Positions 1-9,957 of a stretch of DNA of 48,668 bases are shown here, piece after piece. This DNA comes from Symsagittifera roscoffensis. Its lineage: Eukaryota; Xenacoelomorpha; Acoela; Convolutidae. Positions within the stretch are counted from its first letter, which is position 1. Each line of letters starts with the position of its first letter. The position numbers and the translations under genes are program-made. The notes under the pieces were generated by a model. That model did not search any database. It was not told where the DNA came from and saw nothing but the letters and a program-made list of their open reading frames with translations. The DNA lies in contig NW_026970642.1 of the NCBI RefSeq assembly GCF_963678635.1, forward strand, positions 1-48,668, given 5' to 3'.

Positions 1-597
1 CTGAACTTGCTCGAAATTGAACTGGAACTCAAAATATTAAAACCAGTTCTTCTTGAGTTTTGTTTAGTTTCGCTTGAATCATGACCGAATGATTCATATT
101 GATATATCATTAGACCAATTTTGATGATTATTGATGGAACCTGAATTTGCCTAGAAGCAAAAAACACGCAAATACAAAGTTGCTCCCCAATTTCAAGTTT
201 GGGAACAGACTAAAAAAAGTAAAAAAAAAAAAGGATACCAAGAATCATATCAAAAGTCATTAAATTTTTATAAGAGTTTTTTATAGACTAGTGCAAAGCA
301 TCAATGCGACTTCAAGTTCGGGTAATTTGATAATAGTTTGGATTCCATGAGCATTTTCTCACGATTTTGTTGAGAAATTGGAAAGGAAAGACAATTGTTC
401 AAAATTAAGAGATTGTTCTGCATCAATGGCTTGATTTTGTCATTATATTCCGTATACAGTACACAAAATGCCAGAATTTTGCGGAAACTTAATTTTTTTT
501 TTCATTACCAGTCAAAACGCGCTCAGCACAATTGAAATAGGTGTCTGTTGCATTCAGAAGCAAGTAATCACACTTTTTTGCTCTAGTATAAAACAGC
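1..597. other. A+T-rich sequence, no feature seen
   Basis: I see no open frame of note, no RNA gene and no clear repeat here. It is A+T-rich with short poly-A and poly-T runs, like most of the window. Confidence 0.6.
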
Positions 598-913
598 CCG
601 CACTGAAGTTTCTCGGATAAAAATAGATTATATTGAGAAAATGTTGCGGAAAATGTTGCCATTATAATCGATTATGTGTAACCAATTTAAGCAACATTTT
701 CTATTATAATAGAAAGAAAATTGATTATTTTCATGAAGATTATATTGCCTTATAATTCCACTAAAATGTTTTTTTTATCTCCACGTAATCTCAACAAAAA
801 AATTTTTTTCGCCCTGAAATTGCCATAAAATCGCAATAAAATCTATTGTATTCGCCATAAAACTGCCAGAAAATCGCAACAAAAACTATTGCTATCCCTT
901 CGGCCCCTCAAGC

Positions 914-1190
914 TTTTTACCACCCCCCCCCCCCCCCCCCCCCAACTGAAGGGGTAGGGTAAACTGGGGGGGGGGGGGGGGGATGTAAACTGGGGGGGGG
1001 GCATAACCGGGGGATGGGTAAATAAACCGGGGGGGGGGGATAAAATGGTAAACTGGGGGAGGGTAAATAGTGGGAGGGGCTTAAACTGGGGGGGGGGGGG
1101 GGGTGGTAGGTAAACTGGTGGGGGTGACTGGGGGCTTAACTGAGGGTGGGGGGATGTTTAAATTGGGGGGGGGGGGGTTTGTGGTAAAAA
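914..1190 (+). repeat. Poly-G minisatellite with complementary C-run (foldback)
   Basis: A run of 21 C (923-943) is followed by a degenerate array of units resembling GGTAAACTGGGGGGGG, with G-runs of about 3 to 18, up to a 13-G run at 1165-1177. The outer edges are inverted: tttttaccac at 914-923 pairs with gtggtaaaaa at 1181-1190. The C-run can pair with any of the G-runs, and the G-runs alone could form G-quadruplexes. Unit lengths vary, as expected for slippage. Exact run lengths in such sequence are unreliable in most sequencing data. Confidence 0.85.
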
Positions 1191-1572
1191 AAAACAGTAA
1201 AATGAAGTGTTAAACTGCGATGAATTTAAAAACAGAGACCAAAAAGTATTTTGTTCTGAAATGTAACATTTTATGAAACGTGCACTAAACAGGAAATAAG
1301 ATAACTTTAAATAAATTGTAATAATAAATAAAATCGATTATAATGGATGATATTGACAAACAAATATAAGGATTATAATCCATTTTTAATGGATTATAAT
1401 CGATTATTTTGTCATTTTATTGCGGACCATATTATGACAATATAATCGATTATGATCCATGGGCGCTCGGTGCGGGAATCTATTATAATCTATTATAATT
1501 CCAATATAATCGACATAAAATTAAAGTTTTTTAATGGATTTTTCTCTCCATATAATCGATTATTCTACTCTG

Positions 1573-1645
1573 CGACCACAAAATCACCAGATAATTGATT
1601 ATTAAAAGAACAATTTTTTGTTCGACCACAAAATCACCAGATAAT
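1573..1645 (+). repeat. 23-bp direct repeat inside the TIR element
   Basis: The 23-bp sequence beginning cgaccacaaaatcacc occurs at 1573-1595 and identically at 1623-1645, a 50-bp step, just inside the right terminus. Such subterminal repeats are common in TIR elements, where they can be transposase binding sites; that role here is inference. Confidence 0.8.
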
Positions 1646-1675
1646 AGATAATAATCGGAGAAACTTCGGTGCGGG

Positions 1676-2633
1676 AGAGCATGGCATCGTAATTGAAATT
1701 TACTCGTTACTATTTTGTTACTGAGTTGTTTGTGTTCATTAGGAACACTCAGCTTAATTTCTGAAAAAGAGTCGTCTCAATTGTCTTAAGAAGCATTCAT
1801 ATGCGACAGAGTTGTAAAATAGTTTTTGGTCCAGAAGTGGACGCATTTATTGGACGAATGTCAAGTTGTTTTGATGCAAAAAAAAGAAAAGAAAAAACTT
1901 TTTTTTTCTAATGTTTCAAGCCATGGAAACTTATAAAGAGTCTTTGAATATCAGTTTTTTTAACGCCTCTTGTGCGTAACCATCCATTTGGCATTTACAA
2001 TTGAAATAATTCAGTTCCAACAAAAGGGCCAACAAAACGCAGAAAACACACAATCACATTGCTTACAATAGATATCAACGTAGTCTCAAAAGTGATTGTT
2101 TTATTTTTTCTTCTTTAAGTATTTTTATTGTTTTTGAAAAGATATATCTCCAAATAAAAACCTTAATACTTTGGTCGTTTTTACTTAAATCTCTATTTCT
2201 TGATTCAAGTTATTCTTTTTGCTTCAAAAGTTGAAACGTTTTTTTTTCAATTGGGTTAACTCCTGTTTAATTAGCAAATTTTTGAGCCTCTTTTTCTCGA
2301 CTTTGCAGAAGTTTTGAATTATCATTCCCTGCAAATATTTATCTCGAGCTTTTCTTGTATCATTCGCCACTATCTCAATTTCATTTGAGACACTTCATCT
2401 GTATAAAATTTATATCAATTTCAAAGTCCTCTCATCGGCGGTGATCGATTTTGTCCCAATCTTCAAGGCTTATTACTGAGTAAAACACTTAGTATAGGTG
2501 AGACTATATTGCAGGTTTTGTTAAACTTTGCAAAACAGTTTGATATACTTATTGAACACAGCTTCAGTTTAATGCCTATTAAAAACTTTTAAAAAAATAT
2601 AAGACCGGCAAAAAATTTATTTATTTATGTAAG
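1676..2633. other. A+T-rich sequence, no feature seen
   Basis: No gene, RNA or clear repeat is seen. Short poly-T tracts and simple A/T runs dominate. Confidence 0.6.
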
Positions 2634-2667
2634 TTTCGGTCCACGAGTAGTTTCGGTCCACGAGTAG
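2634..2667 (+). repeat. 17-bp perfect tandem duplication
   Basis: tttcggtccacgagtag occurs at 2634-2650 and again at 2651-2667 with no spacer. It lies where base composition begins to shift toward the retrotransposon relic. Confidence 0.9.
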
Positions 2668-2800
2668 ATCCTCGAAGGAGTACCAGTATTCTGGCCTAAG
2701 CCAACTGCGGAATCTTTTTTCCCTTGGAATCGTGGATCGGTTGATAACGCAACCATCAATTTTCACGACATCTCTCAATCAGACTGTGAAAGCTTGAAAA

Positions 2801-2843
2801 TTTCAAAAGCGGCTGTTCAAAAGCGGCTATTTCAAAAGCGGCT
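2801..2843 (+). repeat. Short triplicated motif ttcaaaagcggct
   Basis: Three copies of (t)ttcaaaagcggct lie at 2801-2814, 2816-2828 and 2830-2843. They sit just upstream of the first recognisable retrotransposon coding sequence and look like slippage or a local duplication. Confidence 0.85.
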
Positions 2844-3484
2844 GTGAAATAGATAATGAGAAGGAAGTAAGGCAATCGTGCTGTGCAATTGGCAACCTTC
2901 ACATTGAGTACAGCCAAGAAAAACAAATCTTGTGCTCAAGAGTACAGGTTGACAGAGATATGTCCCAAGCAACGTACACCGAGGTTCGTGAACACCTGAA
3001 GAGGGAATTGGAGGAAGGCGAAGGTAGGTACGGGCGTCAAGTTTTCGTCGAGCGAAATGCAAAGTTCTCAGCGAGACTAAGAACAGCGCTGCAGGAGAAG
3101 ACAGGGTCACGCCCCAGATGCTGAAACTTCTTTCAGCCTCCGGTCAAGGCCTCATGCAAAAGATATTCAATAGTAGCTGGCTGAAGGGGCGAGGCCCAGC
3201 CAAGTGGAAACAGGCAAAGATCGTGCACTTAAGGAAACCCAAAAAGTAGGCAGACGTGAGAAAGAGCTACAAACAGGTTTATCTTCTCTGCTGCATTCAC
3301 AAAACGCATAAAGCTTTGATGACTCACTAAAGAAATGATTGAGAAAAAACACTCTCATCCCGTTTGAACAGTCTGGCTTCCAACCGCCTACGACCGAACA
3401 GTAAGTAATGGCGAAGGTTACGCAGTCGGCGATGGACATCCTGCAGGCCAAGAGAAGGACAATTATAGTGGCGTTCGACTATAT

Positions 3485-4147
3485 TTGGCAGAGCGGTATT
3501 TGGTAGAATCTGGCGCATGCAGCATTGCGCACCCAAATCTTCCACTGCTGGCTGTGAAGTGGCTTCAGTCTTTTCTGAGGGACAGACGAGCGGTTCCTGG
3601 GCTTCAGCCTTTTCCGAAGGACAGACGAGCGGTTCCTTGGCGTATCCTGAAAGAAGAGTCCCCAAAGCAGCCCCTGTTGCCGTTATTTTTCTGCATAGCA
3701 ACGTCAGGTCTGCTTGGCACTATCAGGGCAGTGGCTCCAAGCGCCTAGGTCGATCAATTTGCCGACAACGTCACTGTCTGCACGGAGGAAACGACGGTGG
3801 AGGTTGCGGCGAGAAAAATGCAGTCGGCTCTCGATGCGATTGAGATCTGGGCTAAACAGCACGAAGTGGAGGTAGCCACAGACATGACGGAGGTAGCGGT
3901 GGTTAGCCTTGACGCCAGTGACGCGGCGCGGAAGGCGAATCAGGAGCTCCAATGGGACCGCAAAAGAATCAGATCCGAGAAACAAGCGATATTCTTGGGG
4001 AGTCCCAGCTTACTTTCACGAACCGCAGTCAGAACATGCAGTGAAGTTCTCAAAAAGGACAAACGTGGATTGCCAGCAAGTGCGGTTAAGTGTGACGCTA
4101 TGTTTCGGGACATAGACTTGATCATTGAAGACACAGCAGTCATGTAG
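3485..4147 (+). pseudogene. Longest surviving reading frame of the reverse transcriptase relic
   Basis: This is a segment of the retrotransposon listed at 2880-4890. One frame runs from 3485 to 4147 with a single in-frame TAG at 3746-3748. Before the stop it holds FLRDRRAVPG and a duplicated FPKDRRAVPW. After the stop come VDQFADNVTVCTEE (motif C) and a helix-rich stretch, ARKMQSALDAIEIWAKQHEV, typical of the region between palm and thumb in LINE reverse transcriptases. Further on, KQAIFLG matches the usual FLGV turn before the thumb. The second Asp of motif C is Asn, so the active site would be lost even without the stop. Confidence 0.8.
3563..3640 (+). repeat. 39-bp tandem duplication inside the RT relic
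   Basis: 3563-3601 and 3602-3640 are near-identical 39-bp units starting cttcagtcttttctg and cttcagccttttccg. Because 39 is a multiple of three, the duplication keeps the frame and doubles the DRRAVP peptide. It is not part of normal reverse transcriptases and so marks local mutation of the relic. Confidence 0.9.
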
Positions 4148-4887
4148 ATGTTGAATAGCTTGAGCTGCAAGAAAAACGTCACCTGTGAATACTAGCAGAA
4201 AAAAGGTTACATCGAGACTCAAGGCCTGAGCTGAGAACTTCTTTAATTCCGACTGGCGCAGGGGCAAGAAACAGGGTAAAACAGTCGCCACAGTGTACGA
4301 ACCCACAGAAGCCATTCTGAGAGGAAATCAAAAACGCAGAAAGAAACCAGACGGAAACTCGCCCGAACTAGACCAACAAACAAGTCTGCAACGGAGAACA
4401 GGTTCGGTTAACAGAACACGACCGAACTGAAAATAAAGAAAGAAACATCGCTCAAGGAAACAAATCTCAGATTGCGGCTGTCACCAGATTCTGTTTGCGA
4501 GCACTGCGATAGTTGAGAACAAGAAATAACCAAAAAATTTTAACTGAAGGGCAATTAAATGGATCAGTCAAGATATCAACACTTAGAAACAAATCCTATT
4601 ATGACAATAATGCAGAAGAACCCTAACTCTGTCCTATTTTTTTTCGCAATAAACACCGGACACTTCAAGTCCTCTATTAACAGGAGGGCGCCTTAACACA
4701 CGCACACACACATGTACTCCGGGATTTGTCCTTTGCAAAAAGGAGCGTTGAAGATATTGAGCGCGACCCTTGCATCATCCAGCCAGGAAGTTATTCTCAG
4801 GAAACAATCAAAACAGTCCCGTTTTAGGAGAAAGGCGATGTCACCGCAACCGCTTCCGAACTACAAAATGAATTATGTTACTCAATG

Positions 4888-5544
4888 CCTAAAATTTGGT
4901 AATTGTAGTGCAAAATGACAAACTATCTTACGAGGAAAGTAATTTAAAAGGCTTGATTCAAAGGTATGAACAGTTTCTTGCATGCTACTGGGAGTTTTTA
5001 AAGGTTGCAATTTTATATCCAATTTTGTCCCCAAAAGGTTTTAGTCCGGGAGATTCGGAATAAACATTCAAATTCTTTGAAAAATTTATGAAAACTACCT
5101 GATGACTGCACTCGTGATTGCATGCCAACCGGGCTGTGTTTTAAGGTTGCAATTCTAATGCAAAGCTAACAATTAATTTGACTATTGGGTTAAATGGCAA
5201 AAATTTATTTCGCTCTAAAGTGCTCATATAGAAATCTTGCGAAAAAGGCATTGCTGCTCTGACTGAAAAAATTACTCCAAAGTGATTCGATGTTTTTCTC
5301 ATCATAATTGACAAAAACCTAAACAGGTTACACAGGTTACTTAGAAAAAATGTTTCAAAATTGTCTGCATTTCATCTCAAAAACCCAACAAGATAGATCA
5401 TTTTTCAATTAGTTGAACTCATTTTTGCATGCTAACGGAGATGTATTTGGGTTGTATCTCTAATGCCCGCTTTTGACCTTCCGCAATCTCGTAATTTGGA
5501 AAATTTTGATGAAGTTTTGAATCTATCAAAAAGTTTTAAAAACC
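4888..5544 (+). repeat. Direct repeat copy A (partner at 6307-6952)
   Basis: From gcctaaaa..ggtaattgtagtgcaaaatg onward this block is repeated about 1418 bp downstream with scattered substitutions and small indels. Copy A has an extra short duplication, acaggttacacaggttac, near 5325-5342, where copy B reads acagaatac. It starts directly where the retrotransposon relic fades. Confidence 0.85.
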
Positions 5545-6065
5545 CAATTTAGAAAAAAAAGAACAAGACAAACATCAAAACTTTTTTTTATTACTGACTT
5601 TTTAACTGAAGTTCGAACCAGCATTCAAATTATTAGAAAAAAAATTATCGGAGCTCGCTTGCATTTTTTATAGTATATGGAGCAAGATATGCAAAAAAGC
5701 AAATTATAATCGACTTTAAGCACACTTGGAATTGAAGCACGCTTTTTGGTGTAGCAAAAAATTAGATTCAGGTAAGAAAAAATCTGATTGAAGCATTTGT
5801 GGCACTTGCCAAAAAGATAGTCTACTAAAACTCGTTTTCAAGAGGTTTATATATTTTTTTTAAAAAACAAGTTTTCTGCATGAGGAGAGCTGCTTGAAAG
5901 TTTATTTCTACAATGGAAAACTCTTACTCTAAATCAGTCTATTTCCGAAAGCGCAGCAATAAATCTCGTGAAGTTTTCCTTGAGAGCAAAGTCTGATTGG
6001 TCTGATTGGTGTTTTATTTTCATGTTGGCGAACGAACTGCTCAAATTGTTGCAGTCGAAAACATA
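5545..6065. other. A+T-rich spacer between repeat copies
   Basis: Nothing recognisable is seen here; it is the spacer between the two copies of the 1.42-kb direct repeat. Confidence 0.55.
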
Positions 6066-6095
6066 TCTCTCTCTCTCTCCCCCCCCCCTCTCTCT

Positions 6096-6129
<34 letters not shown>
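6066..6129 (+). repeat. Compound microsatellite (TC)n with two poly-C runs
   Basis: A pure pyrimidine tract: TC dinucleotides interrupted by two runs of about 10 C, then (CT)n. On the other strand it is a polypurine tract, and mirror symmetry makes triplex (H-DNA) formation possible. It gives rise to spurious Ser/Leu/Pro and Arg/Glu/Gly open frames. Confidence 0.97.
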
Positions 6130-6306
6130 AAGGCTCAAGGTTTTCTCAACTAGCCCTTTTTTGATATTATGACAAGGGCCTCAAAACTGTCAAAAGCAAT
6201 TTTATTATCAGAGCAGATATCTAAAAAAGTCAGTTGAGTTTCCGTTAGATATCCGTCTATCAATCTTTATTTATCTATAAACAGAATTTGTGCTTGTCTA
6301 TCAAAA

Positions 6307-6952
6307 CCTAAAAACGGTAATTGTAGTGCAAAATGACAAACTATTTTACTAAGAGAGTAAACTAAAAGGCTTGATTCAAACGTATGACCATTTTGTTGCA
6401 TGCTAACGGGAGTTTTTTTAGGGTCGCAGTTTTATATCCAATTTTGTCTCTAAAAGGTTTTAGTTCGGGCAATTCAAAATAATTTTTCAAATTCCTCAAA
6501 AACTCAAAAAAATTACCTGATGACTGCATCCGTGATTGCATGCCAACCGGGCTATGTTTTAGGGTTGCAATTCTAATGCAAAGCTAACAATTAAATTGAC
6601 TATTGGATTAATTGGCAAAAATTTATTTCGCTCCAAAGTGCTCATATAGGAATCATGCCAAAAAAGCATTGCTGCTCTGATTGAAAAAATTGTTCCAAAG
6701 TGATTCGATGTTTTTCTCATCATAATTGGCAAAAACCTAAACAGAATACTTAGAAAATCAGTTTCAAAATTGTCTGCATTTCATCTCAAAAGCCCAGCAA
6801 GGTAGATAATTTTTCAATTGGTTGAACTCATTTTTGCATGCTAACGGAGATGTATTTGGGTTGTAATTCTAATGCCCGCTTCTGACCATCCGCAATCTCG
6901 TAATTTGGAAAGTATTGATGAAGTTTTGAATCTATCAAAAAGCTCTAAAAAC
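6307..6952 (+). repeat. Direct repeat copy B (partner at 4888-5544)
   Basis: This is the second copy of the repeat described at 4888. It aligns over its whole length, including ttgcatgccaaccgggct and gcatgctaacggagatg, with several percent divergence and small indels. It is therefore an older duplication than those at 20-27 kb. Confidence 0.85.
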
Positions 6953-7490
6953 TCTAAAAAATTTCTACACATGGTTGAAAACTAACCTTGCTTATGATTT
7001 AGTGTTGTAATTCGAATGCATAAATTTAATACCGATCAATAAGTTGATAACTGATTTGAATGGAACGATTGCAACTCGTTGATAACTGACCAATCTTCGG
7101 TACTGCCAAAATTGCGAATCGATCCAACTGAAAACACTTTGCAAAAGTTTCCAGGCTTCTTTCATAGTTTTTGGCAAAAATCTGAAAAATTAAAATCCAA
7201 TGTTATCTCATTTTATTTCTAAAATCCAACAATTTAATTGTTTTTTCAAAAAATTGAACAAAACGTTGCGTGTTAACAGGGAAAGTAATTTAAGCTTGTT
7301 ATTCCAATGCAAAAATTTGACCCTAGAGAGCCTCCTAGTTTGGGACATTTGGATGAAGTTACGATTCTTTCAAAAAACTCCAAAAATTTAAAAATGCTAA
7401 CAACTTGTAACTTAGGATTGCAGTTCCATGTAAAAACTAACTTAAACATTGAAATTGATTATAAATTTCAATTACAACCTTCGATCTAGT

Positions 7491-7933
7491 TAGATATTGC
7501 CAATTGTTGAAACACGCAAACATTACAATGATAACCAAGCTGAAGAAAATGGCGACGAATTAGCTTCAAATAGCGCTGCGTAGGCCAAATATGTAAAAAA
7601 AAAACTGTTTTCATTTATGACTAAATCACTAAAAGTTTCCACATATTTGAATAGTTTTCTCACCTCATCACACCGCGTACCGCGTATAAACAGCGAATTA
7701 AATTTGAAAAAAAAATTATGGTCGGAACATCCTTTGCTCCTTGCAGAGCAACCGGCTATCTTTCATGATAATATGAAATCAACTTCTTGATTTTCAAGTT
7801 AAAATAAGCATTAAAAACTTCATATAATAGCCCTTTATTGATTTGCGAATTCATTTTCGTACATAATCGTTTAAATCACAAACCCTGGTACTGAATTCGA
7901 AACGTTACCATATATCATTTACAGGTTCTAGAG
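7491..7933. other. A+T-rich sequence, no feature seen
   Basis: There is no gene or RNA. A short CG-containing patch, caccgcgtaccgcgtataaac near 7670, is the only local compositional change. Confidence 0.55.
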
Positions 7934-8222
7934 CCCAATCGTCAACTCATATCAAACTAGACAAAATAATGACAAACATCAAAAATTACCTCTAAATTTC
8001 ATTTACTCTACCCACACGAGCTTGTACCTTTATCATCGCAAAAAACTTATGACGCTTACCATTGTTTTCAAGCGTGGACAATATAAGTACAATACAAAAA
8101 ACGTGATATTTTGTTGCGATGCTAAAGTGCAAACTTGTATGGGTAGAGTAAATGAAGTTTTCAAGTAATTTTTGATTTTTGTCATTATTTTGTTTAATTT
8201 GATGTGCGCTGACAATTCTGGG
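7934..8222. mobile_element. Fold-back (inverted-repeat) element
   Basis: The left arm (about 7934-8045) and right arm (about 8107-8222) are reverse complements at roughly 80-85%. For example, caaaataatgacaaacatc and catttactctaccca on the left match the complements of the stretches at 8120-8195. The unpaired centre is about 60 bp. There is no coding capacity: open frames on either strand are by-products of the palindrome. The shape suits a MITE or fold-back element, but I see no clear target duplication. Confidence 0.75.
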
Positions 8223-8619
8223 GCCGTGCATTTTGACATTCTGATTTTATAGTAATATTTTTAAAATGATCATAATTCTTAAATGAAGAAGATTAAAAGT
8301 TTGCAATTTTTACCACGGTCACTTTTTTAAACATGGGTTACATCATGCAATTGGGTAACTCATGTAAAATTTTACTCTTACATAAGTTTTTCCATTTTTG
8401 CTTACTTCATCAATTGATTGACTTCATGTACTTACTGACTTCGTGGTTTTTTAATCTTCTCTTCGGAGCATTTAAAAATGCCATGGATTTTTGTGTATTT
8501 GTTTCCCTAAATTTTTGTGTTTTTTGGTTGTTATTTGAAATTTTAATGAAAGACGTTTCAGTTTTTTCTTCAAGTTGCTGTTGATGTTCTAATAATCATT
8601 CGACGTTATTCAATCTCCA

Positions 8620-8724
8620 TTGGCCATATAAGTGAGCTTTAGAAGTATTCTTGCGTTTTATACTCATTACTATGTAAGTCAGCATTGTATCGCTATGTAA
8701 AGTCAGCATTGATAAAAAATCTTG
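8620..8724 (+). repeat. Dispersed direct repeat, copy 1
   Basis: ttggccatataagtgagctt and the following sequence, through gtcagcattgataaaaaatcttg, recur at 9718-9802. Copy 1 carries an extra internal duplication of about 20 bp (ctatgtaa-gtcagcattg repeated), absent from copy 2. Confidence 0.85.
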
Positions 8725-9717
8725 TTTTTTTTATGGCTGGGTAAACTTTGGTATTCATTAGTTCTGGACTTCAAAATTATTATTTTGTATTTTTAAAATT
8801 TGTCCAACAAAAAATTTATGTATGGTTTGAGAAACTGAGAAAAATCTAGGTGATGCGTTGTATTTTCTGTCTCGGTAAGATCTGATGATGTCCTATTTTT
8901 TGAAAATAAAATATTGGCGTCTGTATGAGAAGTCTAAAAATTCTTAAAGGCTGAGGCTGATCCATCACATATTTCATCAAAAATTATTAACGTCAAAATT
9001 TCTGATTCTTTTTGTTGCACTGTAAAGGCAATATTTCCATTTTCGTCAAAATGACTTGGCATTGGTTTAATGAACCAAACAAATGATGGTTCATCGATTA
9101 GCAAAATAGAGTTTTCTTAGATTCTGGTAAGTTTTTTTGGTTCTGTTTTGCGATCTTTTTTTATCGGGTTGATAAGCGTGACTTTTTTTTTGTTTGTTTA
9201 TATATATTTAATGATGAAATCATTTGATTTGATGTAGCATGTGTAAAATTCTCTCGAATTCATCTCGTTGATGTTTTGATACTTCACCGACAGTTTTTTG
9301 AAATTTTCTGCGTCTGTTTTAATGACAAGTAAGGTCTTCTAAATTTGTTTTTCTAAATCGAGTTGTAACCATTCAAAACATTTAGATGTGTCAACAACAA
9401 ATTGCTTAGTTTTCAACATCATTCTGATTAACCTTTAGATGTGATATATCAAATATTGCTGGAATCTGTTTTTTCTTTTCCATTTAATTGAAGAAAAATT
9501 TTGTCTCGAAAAATTACAGTTTGTTAAGTAATCTGTTTCTTTTTTTTTGAACTAAAAGCGATGATTGTTTGGTGCTCTTAATCGTGGTGTGCACCCATGA
9601 CTCATCTATTTGCAAGATGCTAACTGTAGGATATTCATTTCTCTATTAATTTTGCTTGTGATTGGTTTCAATGGGCAGTTTCCCATGCATGGTTTAATGA
9701 TGCTCCATTTTTCATGT
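8725..9717. other. A+T-rich sequence, no feature seen
   Basis: No gene or RNA is seen. This is the interval between the two short repeats at 8620 and 9718. Confidence 0.5.
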
Positions 9718-9802
9718 TTGGCCATATAAGTGAGCTTTAGAAGTATTGTGGCGTTTTATACTCATTACCGCTATGTAAAGTCAGCATTGATAAAAAATCT
9801 TG
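9718..9802 (+). repeat. Dispersed direct repeat, copy 2
   Basis: This is the partner of 8620-8724, about 95% identical once the extra 20 bp of copy 1 is excluded. Confidence 0.85.
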
Positions 9803-9957
9803 ATGAAAAATTTTGTTAGTTTGCTTGTTAATTTTCGATTTTGAACAAGTTTATAAGCAAAAAAAGTTATTGTGACTAATTTTATATTTATGTTTTGTTG
9901 ATAACAGTTTAATTCGTGTTTCTATGACTCTTTCTTGCATTTTAAAAATGTTTATGG

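Larger units (their letters stand above)
598..1675. mobile_element. Non-autonomous TIR element with palindromic boxes and internal minisatellite
   Basis: The left end begins CCCGCACTGAAGTTTCTC at 598. The reverse complement of the right end (1675 leftwards) begins CCCGCACCGAAGTTTCTC, so 17 of the first 18 bases match, and weaker A+T-rich similarity continues inward. Between the ends are many copies of the palindrome ATAATCGATTAT and of TCTATTATAAT/GGATTATAAT (for example near 662, 1333, 1375, 1391, 1441, 1486 and 1552). A G-rich minisatellite lies in the middle. There is no coding sequence, so it would have to be moved in trans by a transposase I cannot identify. No target-site duplication is obvious: the flanks read ..aaacag and agagca.. 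A related fragment with a similar right end lies at about 30526-30610. Confidence 0.6.
2880..4890 (+). pseudogene. Decayed non-LTR retrotransposon ORF2 (reverse transcriptase to 3' end)
   Basis: This is a relic of a LINE-type polyprotein that once made cDNA at the target site. The order of parts fits the family. A linker reads AGEDRVTPQMLKLL (3091 onward), then WLKGRGPAKWKQAKIVHLRKP, a stop at 3247, and SYKQVYLLCCIHKTHKALM (compare SYRPISLLS..GK.LE). Next are IPFEQSGFQP and the palm motif A as VAFDY, with the catalytic Asp at 3477-3479. A motif-B-like block reads RVPKAAPVA, and motif C reads FADN at 3758-3769 where FADD/YADD is usual. The thumb-like stretch FHEPQSEHAVKFSKRTN lies near 4020-4070. 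Downstream, FAINTGHFKSSINRRAP (4643-4693) and a Cys-containing stretch from 4713 resemble the region after RNase H. The frame shifts repeatedly and several stops interrupt it. No endonuclease domain or poly-A tail is seen. The clade is not assigned. Local G+C is clearly higher than in the flanks. Confidence 0.85.
4970..7450 (+). repeat. Decayed tandem array, step about 145-150 bp
   Basis: A consensus like TTGCATGCTAACGGG..TTTGGGTTGCAATTCTAATGC recurs near 4978, 5128, 5425, 6398, 6539, 6836, 6985, 7266 and 7398. The gaps are about 141-150 bp or roughly twice that. The 1.42-kb duplication (4888-5544 and 6307-6952) is a later event within this array. The monomers after 6953 are the most diverged. 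Confidence 0.65.

Noticed and set aside
2832-4315. Minus-strand open frames over the retrotransposon
   Set aside because: They are antisense shadows of the relic, whose reverse transcriptase motifs are all on the plus strand.
4695-4713. Short CA/CG-rich run (acacacgcacacacacatg)
   Set aside because: It is too short and imperfect to list as a microsatellite; it lies in the 3' part of the retrotransposon relic.
5590-5660. B-box-like gttcgaacc near 5610
   Set aside because: No A box, acceptor stem or anticodon arm can be drawn around it.
5929-6153. Ser/Leu/Pro-rich and Arg/Glu/Gly-rich open frames
   Set aside because: These are translations of the CT/C microsatellite.
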